DNA of 64,000 nt from Hexactinellida sp. DTS-2022 (lineage: Eukaryota; Porifera; Hexactinellida): the NCBI GenBank assembly GCA_028753945.1, contig JAPNXP010000002.1, positions 15,383,624 through 15,447,623 of the forward strand, written 5' to 3'. The notes under the pieces are model-generated. The model ran no database searches and was not told the origin of the DNA. It was given only the letters and a program-made list of their open reading frames with translations. Shown here in pieces: positions 41,499 through 53,071 of the stretch (the stretch's first letter is position 1; each line of letters starts with the position of its first letter). The position numbers and the translations under genes were made by a program.

Positions 41499-42623
41499 TT
41501 AGTTACTGACGAGTAGGGGTCTGTACATTTCCTTTGCACCATTCTTGTAAGCGATTCTCCTTTCCCACAGTCTCCTAACTGCTTTGCACATAATATACAA
41601 ATGTAGAGCAAATAGAAATACAAAAACAAATATAGAAAATAGTTGGTACAAAATGTTAATTACGTCAAAGCATATGTTAATAGTGTCTTTGTGTTGCTCG
41701 TAAGCTGACTTTAACCAATCGATTTTCCAGTTAAAGAACACAAAATCAATCAAACAAGAGTCACTAAACACCATTTCTATTAAATTTATTAAAAACTCGA
41801 TAGTTAACGCAACAACCAATAGTACCATTGATGTAATATACAGTACGGAACCTGTCTTGTACTCCCTACACATTCCATCTAACCTCTTGTGTGACTGGGG
41901 ATCTTCAAACCAAGCGTCTAGCCGTCTCCACTTCAGCAGCAGATACAAACTACGGCTGTACTTAATGTACAGACACAGATGAATAGGGAATAAGGAAATA
42001 AGGAATATACTAACTACAAATATAAGAGCCCGCCAATAGACTATGCTTATCCATATAAGGATCAGCTGTATTAGCAGCCAGACTAGCAACACCTTATCTC
42101 TCCTAGCTAGAATAACGACACGCTTAATGGCGTAGGCATGGGACAGGTAGGAAGTCAGTGTGTGGATAAGAGACGTGTATATAAGAATAGAGGAAATTTC
42201 CAGAGCTAGCAAGCCCCTTGCGTACGTAAAATTTGCTACTATGTCAACTAGCGTGAAACCTTTGCATTGAAAATGTTTGTGTTCATAAATAGCTAAATTA
42301 AATACGAATGTTCCCAAAAAAAAGCAGATCATAGCGAGAACCTCAAAACCCGATATAGCCGCTATGAAAACAGACTTTATATAGTCTACCTTTGCATTGA
42401 TCAGTTCCTCATAACACCTCTCTTCTCTCTGTTTCTTCAGATAGTGTATCTTCTTTCCCAGCTCTCTCACTCGGGACACAAAGTAGACACACCATACGAT
42501 CGTTAAAAACGCGATCCCAAATCCTAACAGCCCAATTATAATCTGACATGTGTATATAACTATTTTATCGTACTCATTCGTAAAATAGGATTCATTTGGA
42601 AATTTCACTAAATGAATAGCCAT
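41499..42623 (-). CDS. Seven-pass membrane protein, paralogue B
   Basis: Single-exon gene, 374 aa, same topology as A. The first 50 residues and the loop 1, segments 3-4 and loop 3 blocks are almost identical to A. Segment 2 and the following loop (FQCKGF), the end of segment 6 and the next loop (DSCLID) differ strongly. Its C-terminus (RRLWERRIAYKN..KEMYRPLLVSN) matches gene C rather than A, making it a mosaic of the two neighbours. Stop is TAA at 41499, within GTTGTT-rich DNA that gene C also has after its stop. Confidence 0.85.
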   Translation of the reverse strand: MAIHLVKFPNESYFTNEYDKIVIYTCQIIIGLLGFGIAFLTIVWCVYFVSRVRELGKKIHYLKKQREERCYEELINAKVDYIKSVFIAAISGFEVLAMICFFLGTFVFNLAIYEHKHFQCKGFTLVDIVANFTYARGLLALEISSILIYTSLIHTLTSYLSHAYAIKRVVILARRDKVLLVWLLIQLILIWISIVYWRALIFVVSIFLISLFPIHLCLYIKYSRSLYLLLKWRRLDAWFEDPQSHKRLDGMCREYKTGSVLYITSMVLLVVALTIEFLINLIEMVFSDSCLIDFVFFNWKIDWLKSAYEQHKDTINICFDVINILYQLFSIFVFVFLFALHLYIMCKAVRRLWERRIAYKNGAKEMYRPLLVSN

Positions 42624-43830
42624 ATTGTTGAGGAATAGTTTAATAATTAATTAGCAAGGAACTACATATATATATATGGTTCAAGGTGTCCCTATATATT
42701 ATCCCTCTGTAACGCAATACAACTGGTAATTTGGTTAATTTATCCTATGAAAAAACTGGATTACTCTTAGCATTTGTAATTAATAGTGTAATCAGTAAAA
42801 AATATTTTCTGGAAATTCAAACGTTCGTTATAAGTCGAATAATTTTTAATTCAAATAGAAATAACTTCTATGTAGACCGTCTATTTATAGACCAGGTTTT
42901 TTTACTTACTTAAATACTATTACCCATAGACGGCAGGGGCTTTTGTCGAAAACATAATACATTATCCCATTAACTTCTGTTAAAAAGTTCATTATTTATA
43001 ACGTTATGATGACTCTTACAAACAACATACATTTTTATATTCTTTTATCTAAAAAATGCAATTACTAGCATTACGTTAAGAATACGCCTTCGTTATAAAA
43101 TGCAATATATATTACTTCATTATAATCCCAATAGATATTCCCCTTGTGTAATATCTCTTATTAATAGTAAATAATTTCTTAGTACGTATGATGTAATATA
43201 TTATACTCTCCACTCTTGCTCACAAATATTACTTGATATTACTAATTGAATATATAGGTAATACAGTATAAGGGGTTTATCTAGGATTTTCTTTGCCGGC
43301 ACTTGACTATGGAGGTTAAATTTTACAGCACCCTAAAGGTGTTAACCATAATACATAATCGGTATAATTCAATGATGCTGCATTATCTGAAATAGGTTAA
43401 ATTTGTACTGACTGAACCCAAACAGGGATTTCAAGGCCAGAAAATCTGGTCAGACACCTGGCACCAAATTAAGTGACAACCCGACACCTAAATGGAATCA
43501 CACTGCAAGCACTTTTGCACCTCAACCGATGCCTGACTGGCACCTATATAACCTTGTACAATACCTTCTGCTTTATTGGGTCTAACTATGTTTGGACCAA
43601 AGTGAGCCACTTAAGCGGAATCAATTGTATTATGTTATGCTATAATGATACTTTAAAATAGTTAGCATTTAATCAAATATAAATTGTCAACAAAACAGGT
43701 TATTAATTTATTACAAAAAGGATATTTTTAAACACCATATCTGTTGTTGTTGTTGGTTGTTGTTTGTTGTTTGTTGTTGTTGTTGTTGATGTTGTTGTTA
43801 CTGTTGTTGTTACTGTTGTTGTTGTTGTTG
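42624..43830. other. Spacer between seven-pass genes B and C
   Basis: 42624-42870 repeats the 5' flank of gene A. 42868-42960 is a truncated family E MITE. 43270-43560 is a family J element (gcaccctaaaggtgttaacc, tggcaccaa words). 43740-43830 is GTT/GTTT repeat at the 3' end of gene C. No further gene seen. Confidence 0.55.
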
Positions 43831-44913
43831 TTAGTTACTGACGAGTAGGGGTCTGTACATTTCCTTTGCACAATTCTTATAAGCGATTCTCCTTTTCCAC
43901 AGCCTGCTAACTGCTTTGCACATAATATTCAAATGTAGAGCAAACACAAATACAAACGTACAATCAAATAATATATTATATGCAAATTCCAATATTTCGA
44001 AGCTAACATCAATTGGACTCTGGAATTCGTTGTATACTGTTTGTAGCCAAGGAAAGTTCGAATTGAATACCAAATTGAGGAAGCAAGTTTGTGTTAGCAA
44101 CAATTTCAGTGCCACATTTATAGTTACTACTAGTGCGGCTATTCCTATAAGCACAACTGATACAACATACAGTATTGAACCTGTCTTGTACTCCCTACAC
44201 ATTCCATCTAACCTCTTGTGTGACTGGGGATCTTCAAACCAAGCGTCTAGCCGTCTCCACTTCAGCAGCACATACAGACTACGGCTGTACTTAATGTACA
44301 GACACAGATGGATAGGGAATAGGACTAGTGTTAGAGTAAAAACGACAAATATAAGAGCCCGCCAATAGGCTATGCTTATCCATATAAGGATCAGCTGTAT
44401 TAGCAGCCAGACTAGCAACACCTTATCTCTCCTAGCTAGGCTAACCACACGCTTAATGGCGTAGGCATGGGACAGGTAGGAAGTCAGTGTGTGGATAAGA
44501 GACGTGTATATAAGCAAGGAGGACATTTCCAGAGCTAGTAGGGCCCTTGCGGAAATGTAATGATACGATTCTACTAATATGTAGTTTCCAGTGCAGTTAT
44601 TTATATTTCTAATTTTGACAATGTTATTATTTATACCTATTTCTACGATTGGTACAAATAAAGCGAGAACCTCAAAACCCGATATGATCGCTATGAAAAC
44701 AGACTTTATATAGTCTACCCTTGCATTTGTCAGTTCCTCATAACACCTCTCTTCTCTCTGTTTCTTCAGATAGTGTATCTTCTTTCCCAGCTCTCTCACT
44801 CGGGACACAAAGTAGACACACCATACGCCAGCTAGCAACACGATTCCCACTGTCGAACTGATGAAAATTATTGAAGACAAATCTGATATTATTCTGTATA
44901 CTATATAATTCAT
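43831..44913 (-). CDS. Seven-pass membrane protein, paralogue C
   Basis: Single-exon gene, 360 aa. The N-terminus (MNYIVYRIISDLSS) is unrelated to A and B; from WCVYFVSRVRELGKK onward it carries the same cytoplasmic blocks (LSHAYAIKRVV, LARRDKVLLVWLL, KWRRLDAWFEDPQSHKR) and ends like gene B. The loop before segment 3 contains NNCTGN with a potential glycosylation site; the loop after segment 6 has QTCFLN. The start chosen is the first Met of the frame; it gives a hydrophobic first segment of normal length. Confidence 0.83.
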   Translation of the reverse strand: MNYIVYRIISDLSSIIFISSTVGIVLLAGVWCVYFVSRVRELGKKIHYLKKQREERCYEELTNARVDYIKSVFIAIISGFEVLALFVPIVEIGINNNIVKIRNINNCTGNYILVESYHYISARALLALEMSSLLIYTSLIHTLTSYLSHAYAIKRVVSLARRDKVLLVWLLIQLILIWISIAYWRALIFVVFTLTLVLFPIHLCLYIKYSRSLYVLLKWRRLDAWFEDPQSHKRLDGMCREYKTGSILYVVSVVLIGIAALVVTINVALKLLLTQTCFLNLVFNSNFPWLQTVYNEFQSPIDVSFEILEFAYNILFDCTFVFVFALHLNIMCKAVSRLWKRRIAYKNCAKEMYRPLLVSN

Positions 44914-45059
44914 TATTGTAACAAAATATATTATAAATTTAATTTATAACATGATATTATATATGTAAATATATATGCCTATAATATTACAACTAAGTGT
45001 TGTTTGGTTAATTTATATTTAATTATTGTAGCAATATATAATTCGTGAGAGCATATTTA

Positions 45060-46010
45060 TTACATAATAAATTTGTGTCTGTTTAATGCAGCAGCAACTG
45101 AAAGAGCCATAAGAGCGCTTTTCCATTTCCGTCTGGCATTGAATTTCTTGAGGTTGTTTGTATTTATTTTCCTGTTTGGTAAATAGTTTGCATTCTTAAG
45201 CCACGGATGCTGTAGAGCCAAATCAGCTGTTAATCTCTCCCTTTTGTCTTTCTTCAAAAGTTGTGAAATAAACTCGGTTGCATGCACACTCAGCTCAATA
45301 AATTCATCTGTGAACTCAAAATCTACGTTTATAATTTGTTGCATTAATTCGCTATCTTTATCACTGTCAAACGGGAACAAACCACTTAATAGAACAAAAG
45401 TACAAACGCCAGTTGACCACATATCTCTTGATGAATTTGTTGGTTCATAACACAACACTTCTGGAGGCGAGTACACTGTAGTTCCTTGTACAGATAAATA
45501 ATCAGCTGTTCCACTGCATTGTATAGCGATACCAAAGTCTACAAGTTTAATTCGTAGCTTATCTTTAGCAGAGACTATAACTATGTTGTCAGGTTTTATA
45601 TCCTGGTGGACAACCGAATTGGTGTGTAGGAATGCGAGTGCCTCGATCAGCTGATGTATATAAATAGCTGCGTCACTTTCAGTGAAGAATTCTGATTCTA
45701 TCAAATAGTCGATTAGCCCACCTCCCTCCAACAATTCTGTTACTAAATATATCCCATTTTGAGTCTCATAATCGCCATAATATGCCACAATATTTGTATG
45801 TTTAACTAACTTAAGAATTCCGATTTCGTTTCTAAGCTCCGTGAGCTGTTTACCGGTCGCTTTGGGAGAATATTTTGCAGCGAATTTCCGCTTAGTTTCT
45901 ATGTGAATGCATTCGTATATTTCCCCGAAATGTCCTTTCGCGAGTGGATTTCCTAAAATGAATTCTTTTGAGAAATTATTTTGAATTTCTTCTACATTTT
46001 TCGTTGCCAT
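45060..46010 (-). CDS. Single-exon CaM-kinase-like Ser/Thr kinase with CaMKII-type calmodulin-binding tail
   Basis: 316 aa with a complete kinase domain: nucleotide loop LAKGHFGEIY, AAKY lysine, NEIGIL glutamate, VHQDIKPDN catalytic loop (Gln for the usual Arg of HRD), DFG, SPPE, DMWSTGV and RLTADLALQHPWL. The layout is that of the CAMK group. The C-terminus LKKFNARRKWKSALMALS matches the calmodulin-binding segment of CaMKII (LKKFNARRK) and fits a 1-5-8-14 motif at W296, L300, L303 and L309. No hub domain follows, so a monomeric, Ca2+/calmodulin-regulated kinase is likely. The HQD loop predicts less dependence on activation-loop phosphorylation. The absence of introns, against intron-rich ROCK and Src, suggests a retrocopy. 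It is next to the seven-pass genes on the same strand. Confidence 0.88.
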   Translation of the reverse strand: MATKNVEEIQNNFSKEFILGNPLAKGHFGEIYECIHIETKRKFAAKYSPKATGKQLTELRNEIGILKLVKHTNIVAYYGDYETQNGIYLVTELLEGGGLIDYLIESEFFTESDAAIYIHQLIEALAFLHTNSVVHQDIKPDNIVIVSAKDKLRIKLVDFGIAIQCSGTADYLSVQGTTVYSPPEVLCYEPTNSSRDMWSTGVCTFVLLSGLFPFDSDKDSELMQQIINVDFEFTDEFIELSVHATEFISQLLKKDKRERLTADLALQHPWLKNANYLPNRKINTNNLKKFNARRKWKSALMALSVAAALNRHKFIM

Positions 46011-47062
46011 TATTGGTATTCATTATTTGAACGGATTTAAATACTCAATTAATACATATTTGTTCTTAGCAACAATCCCATGATACACTAGTCAATAGGA
46101 ATGTGCATTCTTAATATGTGAGAACAATAGCTAGCTATCTGCTGATACTTATGTATAGTATTATGGAACCATGGGACTGAATTGTTCCCATAGAAAAGTG
46201 TCCGTATAAGTTCATAAATGTCAGATTGCCAAATAGTCGGATTATGCAGGCTCTAATGCATAGTCCGTCGTTCATTGGGATAAGTAAAGTGTCGGTTCTG
46301 CTGAATTCCGGATTATAAAGGTTCGGATTATGCAGGTTATACTGTATAAGTAGAGTTTAATTAATAAAGCAAATTAATTGTTTGCAACAATCAATGAAGA
46401 AATTGATTATGCATAAATGGCATTCAAGTAAGCTAGCTACTATTTATAATTCCTATTATTATCTGTGGTACTACTGTGCTCAAGAAAAGTACATTCGATC
46501 CTATAAACCAATAATACAGTCAGGTCCGCTTAATATAGTGCTTATTATGAACAATTTTGTCTGCTTATTATGGAAAACTTTTTGTTTTGGTCAAGCCCTA
46601 TGGTCCCAATTTTACAACTTACATAGGGTTTGTATTCAGTTGAGCATAATAACAGAACCTGACTGTATTATAACCTGTATTAGCATAACTATTAACATTA
46701 TTTAGCTCAATATGTTAGTATATACTGTCCCTTCGTCTTATTCGTAATTTATCCATTGTAGAATTGTTAATTATCAGTAAATACAGTCCAAACCGGTTTT
46801 TTCTTACACCGGGTTTTTCTAACTAACTATTTATTCTAAATGTGTAAGAAATTCCAATTTTTGTTTTATTTTCAATCAGTTTATTCTTTCTGTATTTCCA
46901 TGCAAAGAATTTGTTAGAAAAAACCGGTTTCAACTGTAGTATTTCTATTTAATTATCTTTAATAATGTAACGGAACTTTTATAGTTAATAAGATAATTCC
47001 AATTTAATTAATAACAGAGCATAATACAATAATTGAGTTACAAGTTCTATTTTAAACTTTTA
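46011..47062. other. Intergenic region with three CAGT-type elements
   Basis: 46200-46345 is a degenerate element of the kind seen clean at 61630-61733 (ggattatgcaggttatactg). 46518-46672 is family H (cagtcaggtccgcttaatat ... cctgactgta). 46785-46940 is family F (cagtccaaaccggttttttc ... ggtttcaactgta). No RING-type sequence or other gene recognised on either strand. Confidence 0.6.
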
Positions 47063-47166
47063 TTAGTTTAAGAGATTGTTGTAAGTTGAGCTCTTGCATT
47101 CCTCCTGCTGTTCCTGTTGCCTAGCAACCCGCATGAAATGAAGCTCACTTGAGATATCCCACAAGT
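47063..47166 (-). CDS. Possible terminal exon of the FERM gene
   Basis: On the minus strand an acceptor ctatttttag is followed by a frame LWDISSELHFMRVARQQ and more, 34 codons ending in TAA. It would join in frame to the exon at 48602 only if the weaker donor gttata is used (A|gttata) instead of gttagt. With gttagt the other frame also reaches a stop. Not certain to be coding. Confidence 0.3.
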
Positions 47167-47227
47167 CTAAAAATAGAACAAAGGTCAGAATTATGTGGAG
47201 TCAATTTATTGAAAAGTAAACAAGTAC

Positions 47228-47580
47228 AGTATACTCCGCTTAACAATGTATTATACTACCATTTGTAAATACGCTCCTAATCCTGGTCTGATCCAATTTT
47301 CATACGCCTAAATCACAAATTATGTTACGGTATAGGAGAGGATTCCAAATTTTCGCGCTCCTAAATTCAAATTTTCCAAAAATCATGCTCCAAAAGGAGC
47401 GTCTCGCGCTCCTGGATAATTCCTTGCCGCTTAATAGAGCCACCGGGTAATATATTTCTCCGCTTAATCGGGTCAAAATTTAACAGGATTTATAGGACAC
47501 TATGGCTTAAAATATTTCGGTTAATGGATTTCTCCGCTTAATCGGGTCAAAGTAACCTGGTCCCGAGGTGACTCTATTAG
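47228..47580. repeat. Family D MITE split by a GGAGCG element
   Basis: Outer ends tacagtatactccgcttaa and ctggtcccgaggtgactcta; insertion 47247-47429 (aatgtattatacagccattt ... ctggataattccttg). 47581-48279 is AT-rich with nothing identified. Confidence 0.75.
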
Positions 47581-48279
47581 TAAAATTGATAATTTGATTT
47601 CATCATGGTGTAACTAGATATCTTATTATTGCATTTGTTGCAGACAAAATAAACAAGTCCGATTTACGTAATATATATTTGTATTAATTTCATTAATATA
47701 CTGCTAAACTAATTTTATTTGTCTGTATTTTCATTTATTGAATAATCACTAGACAAAACAATTCAAAGGGCAGAGTCTGTTGTTATAATAATCCCGCGAT
47801 TTTAGAGAAATGCTCTGTTTAGTTACAAATACTATTTAGTAGTTGTTTACACAACATTTGGTTCTGTCTCAAAAAACGTGTTATGTACTAAAATGTTTCC
47901 TTTTGTCTCTTAATAACAGCCAAATGTTTTGACTATTTGTATAACTGAATATATTTCACGACACAATGATTAATCCAGACCTTACTACACGAGTTAATAC
48001 AAACAATCTGTAACTGTAATTATAGATCTGAAACTAATACCCTCTGTATAGTACAAATAAACTAATTTAGTCTATGACAGTAATGTGATATGTATAGGGC
48101 TGTCCTATTAATGGGCCTGGCTAATTTATTCACATGGGGTACAAAGTAGAGACACTTTATGAATCAAGGGATGTTTGTAACAACCGATAATTTGAGTATA
48201 AACGCTGGTCTTTAGAATAGTGTAATTAAACTACAAAGGAGTATATATATATATGTATATTTAATATAAGAGATATCTT

Positions 48280-48456
48280 ATATGTAGACCGTCTAGAAAT
48301 AAACCAGGTTTTATTCCCTATGCATTAGTATTACCCATAAAAAGCAGGGCAAGTGGTCTACAGAATTTATAGACGGTCTACAAATTTTTGGCTTATTTGT
48401 ATGGGCTTTTATAGACCGTCTATTTCTAGACGGTCTACATATAAGGATGCTCATTA
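48280..48456. repeat. Family E MITE abutting the last clear FERM exon
   Basis: Starts tatgtagaccgtctagaaat and ends tagacggtctacatataagg. If the exon ending at 48468 is read through, its stop codon (TAG at 48435-48437) lies inside this element. Confidence 0.75.
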
Positions 48457-51400
48457 ATATAACTAACCACTCGTTTGTTTCTCTCATTCCTATCGCCTAT
48501 ATCTGTAACTAAGATGTTCCAGGTGTTTTGGTATGTTTCCCTACTGGTGTGTTCCACATCAAAGTTGTACAGGCGCAGTTGAGCTCCTCTGCTAGGCTGC
48601 ACCTTTGAAGGGATTATTAATTTCAATCTGTTAGTCAGACACTTTAATTGTTTTCAGTTTTTACAGTAAACTCTCGTGTTAATACAACACGGATAAGGCG
48701 AATTATCGGTTAATAAGGAGTACAAGGTTAATTCCCCTAGCCTATACAAATGCATGCAAGTGACTCCGGTTAGTACGAATTCCGGATAATAAGATCATAT
48801 TAAGACGGTCCCCTGGTGTTCCTATTAACTAAGCTACTGTATTTCAGCTAGAAAACCTAAATCTATTTACCCCGTATGTATTAGTTATAATCCAGTTATA
48901 ACAGGAACTAAGGCTGTATACGCATATACTCCTTACCTTAGCAATGAATGAATGCCACCTGCACTTATAGTGCGGATCTTCTATACCGTCCGCTCTCTGT
49001 CTCGAATAGAACACGATTCTCTCCGTTAGAGCTCGGTACGCGTGCCAGCATTGGTCTGCGTTCGTAAACTGCAGAGACACATCACTCAGGGAGCTAGTGC
49101 CATTATTAATGCCTATGTTAGTTCCGTTATTAGTTCCGGTATTAGTTCCAATACTAGTTCCAATATCAATTCCGTTGTTATTTCCTATGCTAGTGCCTAT
49201 ATTGGTTCCGATAATTGTTCCAATGTTAGTTCTACTGTTAGTTCTTGTTTGCTCGATCTCATTCTCGGGTTGGCCATTTGGTAGCAGCAAATTCTTGTGT
49301 GGGAAATCCTCCACAATAGTGTGTAGATACGTGTTGTTGACACGAGCACTGATAAAGTTCCTAAACGGAATGCTATAGGAGATATAGGAGAATAAATATC
49401 CACCAGGGGACCGTCAATATGCGTTCGCCTTATCCGGAATTCGTATTAACCAATGTCATTTGTATTAATAATAATAATAATAATAATTAGTGCAGGTTGA
49501 CAAGAATGAAGTTCAGGAAATAAAAGTATTGCCCTTACTGGGCATATGCACATCTAATCTAATCTTAATCTAATTTTAAGGTTTGTAACAGGAGCACGGG
49601 GGAAGTTTTTTGAAGGGGACTGAAATAGTGTTCTTATTAATCGTATTAACGAGGTTCTATTGTAATGTGAACCTGTTAATAATTATCGCTAAAAGGGCTG
49701 TTCAAAAATAGCCCTTATACACAGGTTGATTATAATATGGGAAGTCATGTGGCGACCTATTATAAGTGTCCGTAGACATGTTATACTGTAGTGATTTACA
49801 CATAAATAACCTCGGCTTAGCACTCAAAAATGAGGAACATATAACTATAGGTATGCTCACCATCGGTCGGGCTGTCCCTTAAGCGCTATGTACACATTCT
49901 CCATACAAATCTGTAGGGACATGACTGGCATTCCTTGGGAGTACACATTGTGTTTCTCCACTCCGTAGTCAGGCAGCTGATATACCTTAGACAGGAATAA
50001 ATTCTCAGCCTCGCACTTGGTTGTTAGGCGAAGCATAGAGTGGTTCCTCTTCAGCTCTTCAAATATAGATTCTAAGCGGAAGTATGGGATTAGGTGTTGT
50101 TGTTGTTGTTTGTTTGTTTGTTTGTTTGTTTGTTTGTTTGTTTGTTTGTTTGTTTGTTTGTTTGTTTGCTTATTTATTTGTTTGTTAATTATAGTGGTGT
50201 TCGTCTAATAGCAACATTGCTTTATGAGCAAGTTATTTCAGTTCCCAAGCGAGCATTTAATGTTAATTCATTCTGTTCCTCTAATAGCAAGTTCGCCTAA
50301 TAGCAAGCAAATTTCGTGCAAAATGCGACTTCCTATTACGCGAACACCACTGTAGTTTGTAGTTTGTTTGTTTGTTTGTTTGTTAATTAGTTTGTTGTTG
50401 TATGTTTATTAACTAGAATAGCTAGATACAATTTGGAAATATTCTCGTAATCCTTTGCAAACTACAAATACCAGTACCAAGTTACTACTTACACAGTCTA
50501 ATAACCAGCTATGAACACAGATTGATTAGCTAAGTTAGAACCTCCTATCGTTAATATTCAAATTACTTTACACCATAGCGACCAGTAAAGAATGTCCAGA
50601 TGTCTAAATACGCCACATTCCGACTAGTAACCATAACAATAAGAGCTCTTATACCTTGATGCTATTTATCGATATAAGCAAAAACCATTTAAAATCCATT
50701 TTTGTAATACTTATGTGTGATTTACTATTGTCTCGTTTATAAACTTGTTTCTTCCTTCTGATGTAAGATTATATTTTAAAGTATAATTGCAAGTAATTTC
50801 TCTATAACGTATTGTCTAACAAAATAGGTGTTTCCATACAATTTAATCAGTCATTATTTTAGTTAGTTCAGTGACATTACCATTAAGCTAGGATATCAAA
50901 TTTGTACCTTGTTGTATGTAGTACTGTAAGGGTTTAGCTCTCATTTATAGATTATCACCTAATGAGGTTCAATGGGTGTTTCTATTAAAGCTATAGGTTG
51001 ACAAGAGTGTAGTGTCGCTTACCAGTGTAACATGGGACAACTGTCCGGTATAAGATTTCCAAATCGCAGTCAGGTTGGTAGTCGCCTAGCTCGGCTTGTG
51101 CGATACAGGAAAGTATTTTAATCTTCTGGAGATAAGTTGGGATTCTGAGCCTGTCGTTTCCGAGTCTCTTCTTTAAATCCAGGTAGAAAAGGTGTCTATA
51201 ATACAGTAGACTCGTTATAACGTAACCCCTCGGTGAATGGAATAAGTACGTAATATCCGAGTGTACGTACTAATCGAGTTTACCCTACATAGAAATACAT
51301 ACTGCTTTATCAAAAATACTTACTACGTACTAACCCAGGTGCGTTATAACTGAGTATTTATGTTGGTTAATAATTCAAATTGGACTTAAGTTACAAATAC

Positions 51401-53035
51401 TCTGGTTAGTATCAATACTAGGGGACCGTCAATATTTGTTATCCTTTTCATTTACTAGTATTAATAAGTGTTTTAAAGGCTTTGGAGGAGACTGAAAAGT
51501 GTGTATGTTTACTGGGATTTTTCATCGTTTTTTCTTGATAAGTAACTTTCATTCTTATTGCACAAGAAATACGTAAATAGGTTGTTGTTATCATTAGTAA
51601 GATTATGTAATACAAGTAGTTGCAAGCAAATACTGTTTTCTATATTAATTGTAATCGTTCATAAATTTAATTATTTTTATTGTCGCAACCAAATAAAATA
51701 AAATTACTTAAAATTTTCTCCAAAATATAGTAATTTTTCCTTTTTGTATATTACTTCCTAATTACGCCAACACTATTCTTTAATTGAAATGTGCATTGAA
51801 ATAATCAGGTGGTTTGTCTAGGCATTTAATTGTGGCTGTGAATTTGAGAAGTGGTCACTGTTGAGAATTCTGAGACGAATCAAGCGCAAAAATGTTTGTT
51901 TATTAAATTTAGAAAATTATGATTGAATTAACCCGATTATTAATTTATTTTCATAAAATGAAGTTTGCTAACATAGTGAACAGAACATATTTTGGACCGG
52001 AATTACTTATTTATCAGACAGTCAGGTCTGCTTATTGTGAACAGTTTTCCGTCTGTTTAATAAGAACTTATTATGAACAAGCCCTATGGTTACAATTTAA
52101 CAACTTACATAGGGTTTGTATTAAGTTGAGTTCGCTTATTATGAAGTCTCTCTATTATGAACACAATTGAATGTTTTTAATAAAAGAACTTGACTGTATT
52201 TACCAGGCACTAACAAGGTATTTTGTTTAACATAAAAATTCACCTTTGCGAAGCCGGTGTTTATAATGAAAAGTGTTGGCCAATTTATAAGTATGAGTAA
52301 ATCCTTAAAAATAAGATGCCGGCTGGTTAAACCAACTTGTATATTCTTGTTTTGTGTATTTCAAAAGTTGAACACCTTAGCTAACTTAAAACTGTACCAT
52401 TTCATACAACAAGGGATATACAATAGTGCAACCACAAAAGTTAATAGCTATTTGGCTTTAAGAATCAGTTTTCATTTTTGGAATTTCCTACTAGTATACA
52501 TCTACCTGATTGATTTGTGATTATAGGGATTATATAATGACAGTTGCATCACTATGTAATCGGCACTTAGTTATTCTTAGAGATTATTCCTATGGGGTCT
52601 AGCAATTAGATAATGACACCCTATAGAGGGTATTTGGGTACAAATTATACAGTACTCTATATTAGGGTATTATGAATATTATTATTGTTAGGAGTATATC
52701 AGCCAACACCTTTCTAATGTAATTTTACATCAAAATTCACTTTTGAGAAGCCAGTTTTTATGTCGAAAAGGTATTGGCCATAATTTAAGTCAGCCCTACT
52801 TGTTGTAATCAATTTGTTTGTTTGTTTGTTTGTTTATTTGTTGCTTGTTTGTTTGTTGAATGTTTGTTTGTTTGTTTGTCTTGTTTGTTTGTCTGTTTAT
52901 TTGTTTATTTGTTGCTTGTTTGTTTGTTTGAATGTATGTTTGTTTGTTTATTTGTTGCTTGTTTGTTTGTTTGAATGTATGTTTGTTTGTTTGTTTATTT
53001 GTCTTATTTGTTTATTTGTTTGTCTGTCTGTCTGT

Positions 53036-53071
<36 letters not shown>

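Noticed and set aside
46382-46705. 107-aa open frame
   Set aside because: Largely overlaps a family H repeat element also present at 52018 and 55285.
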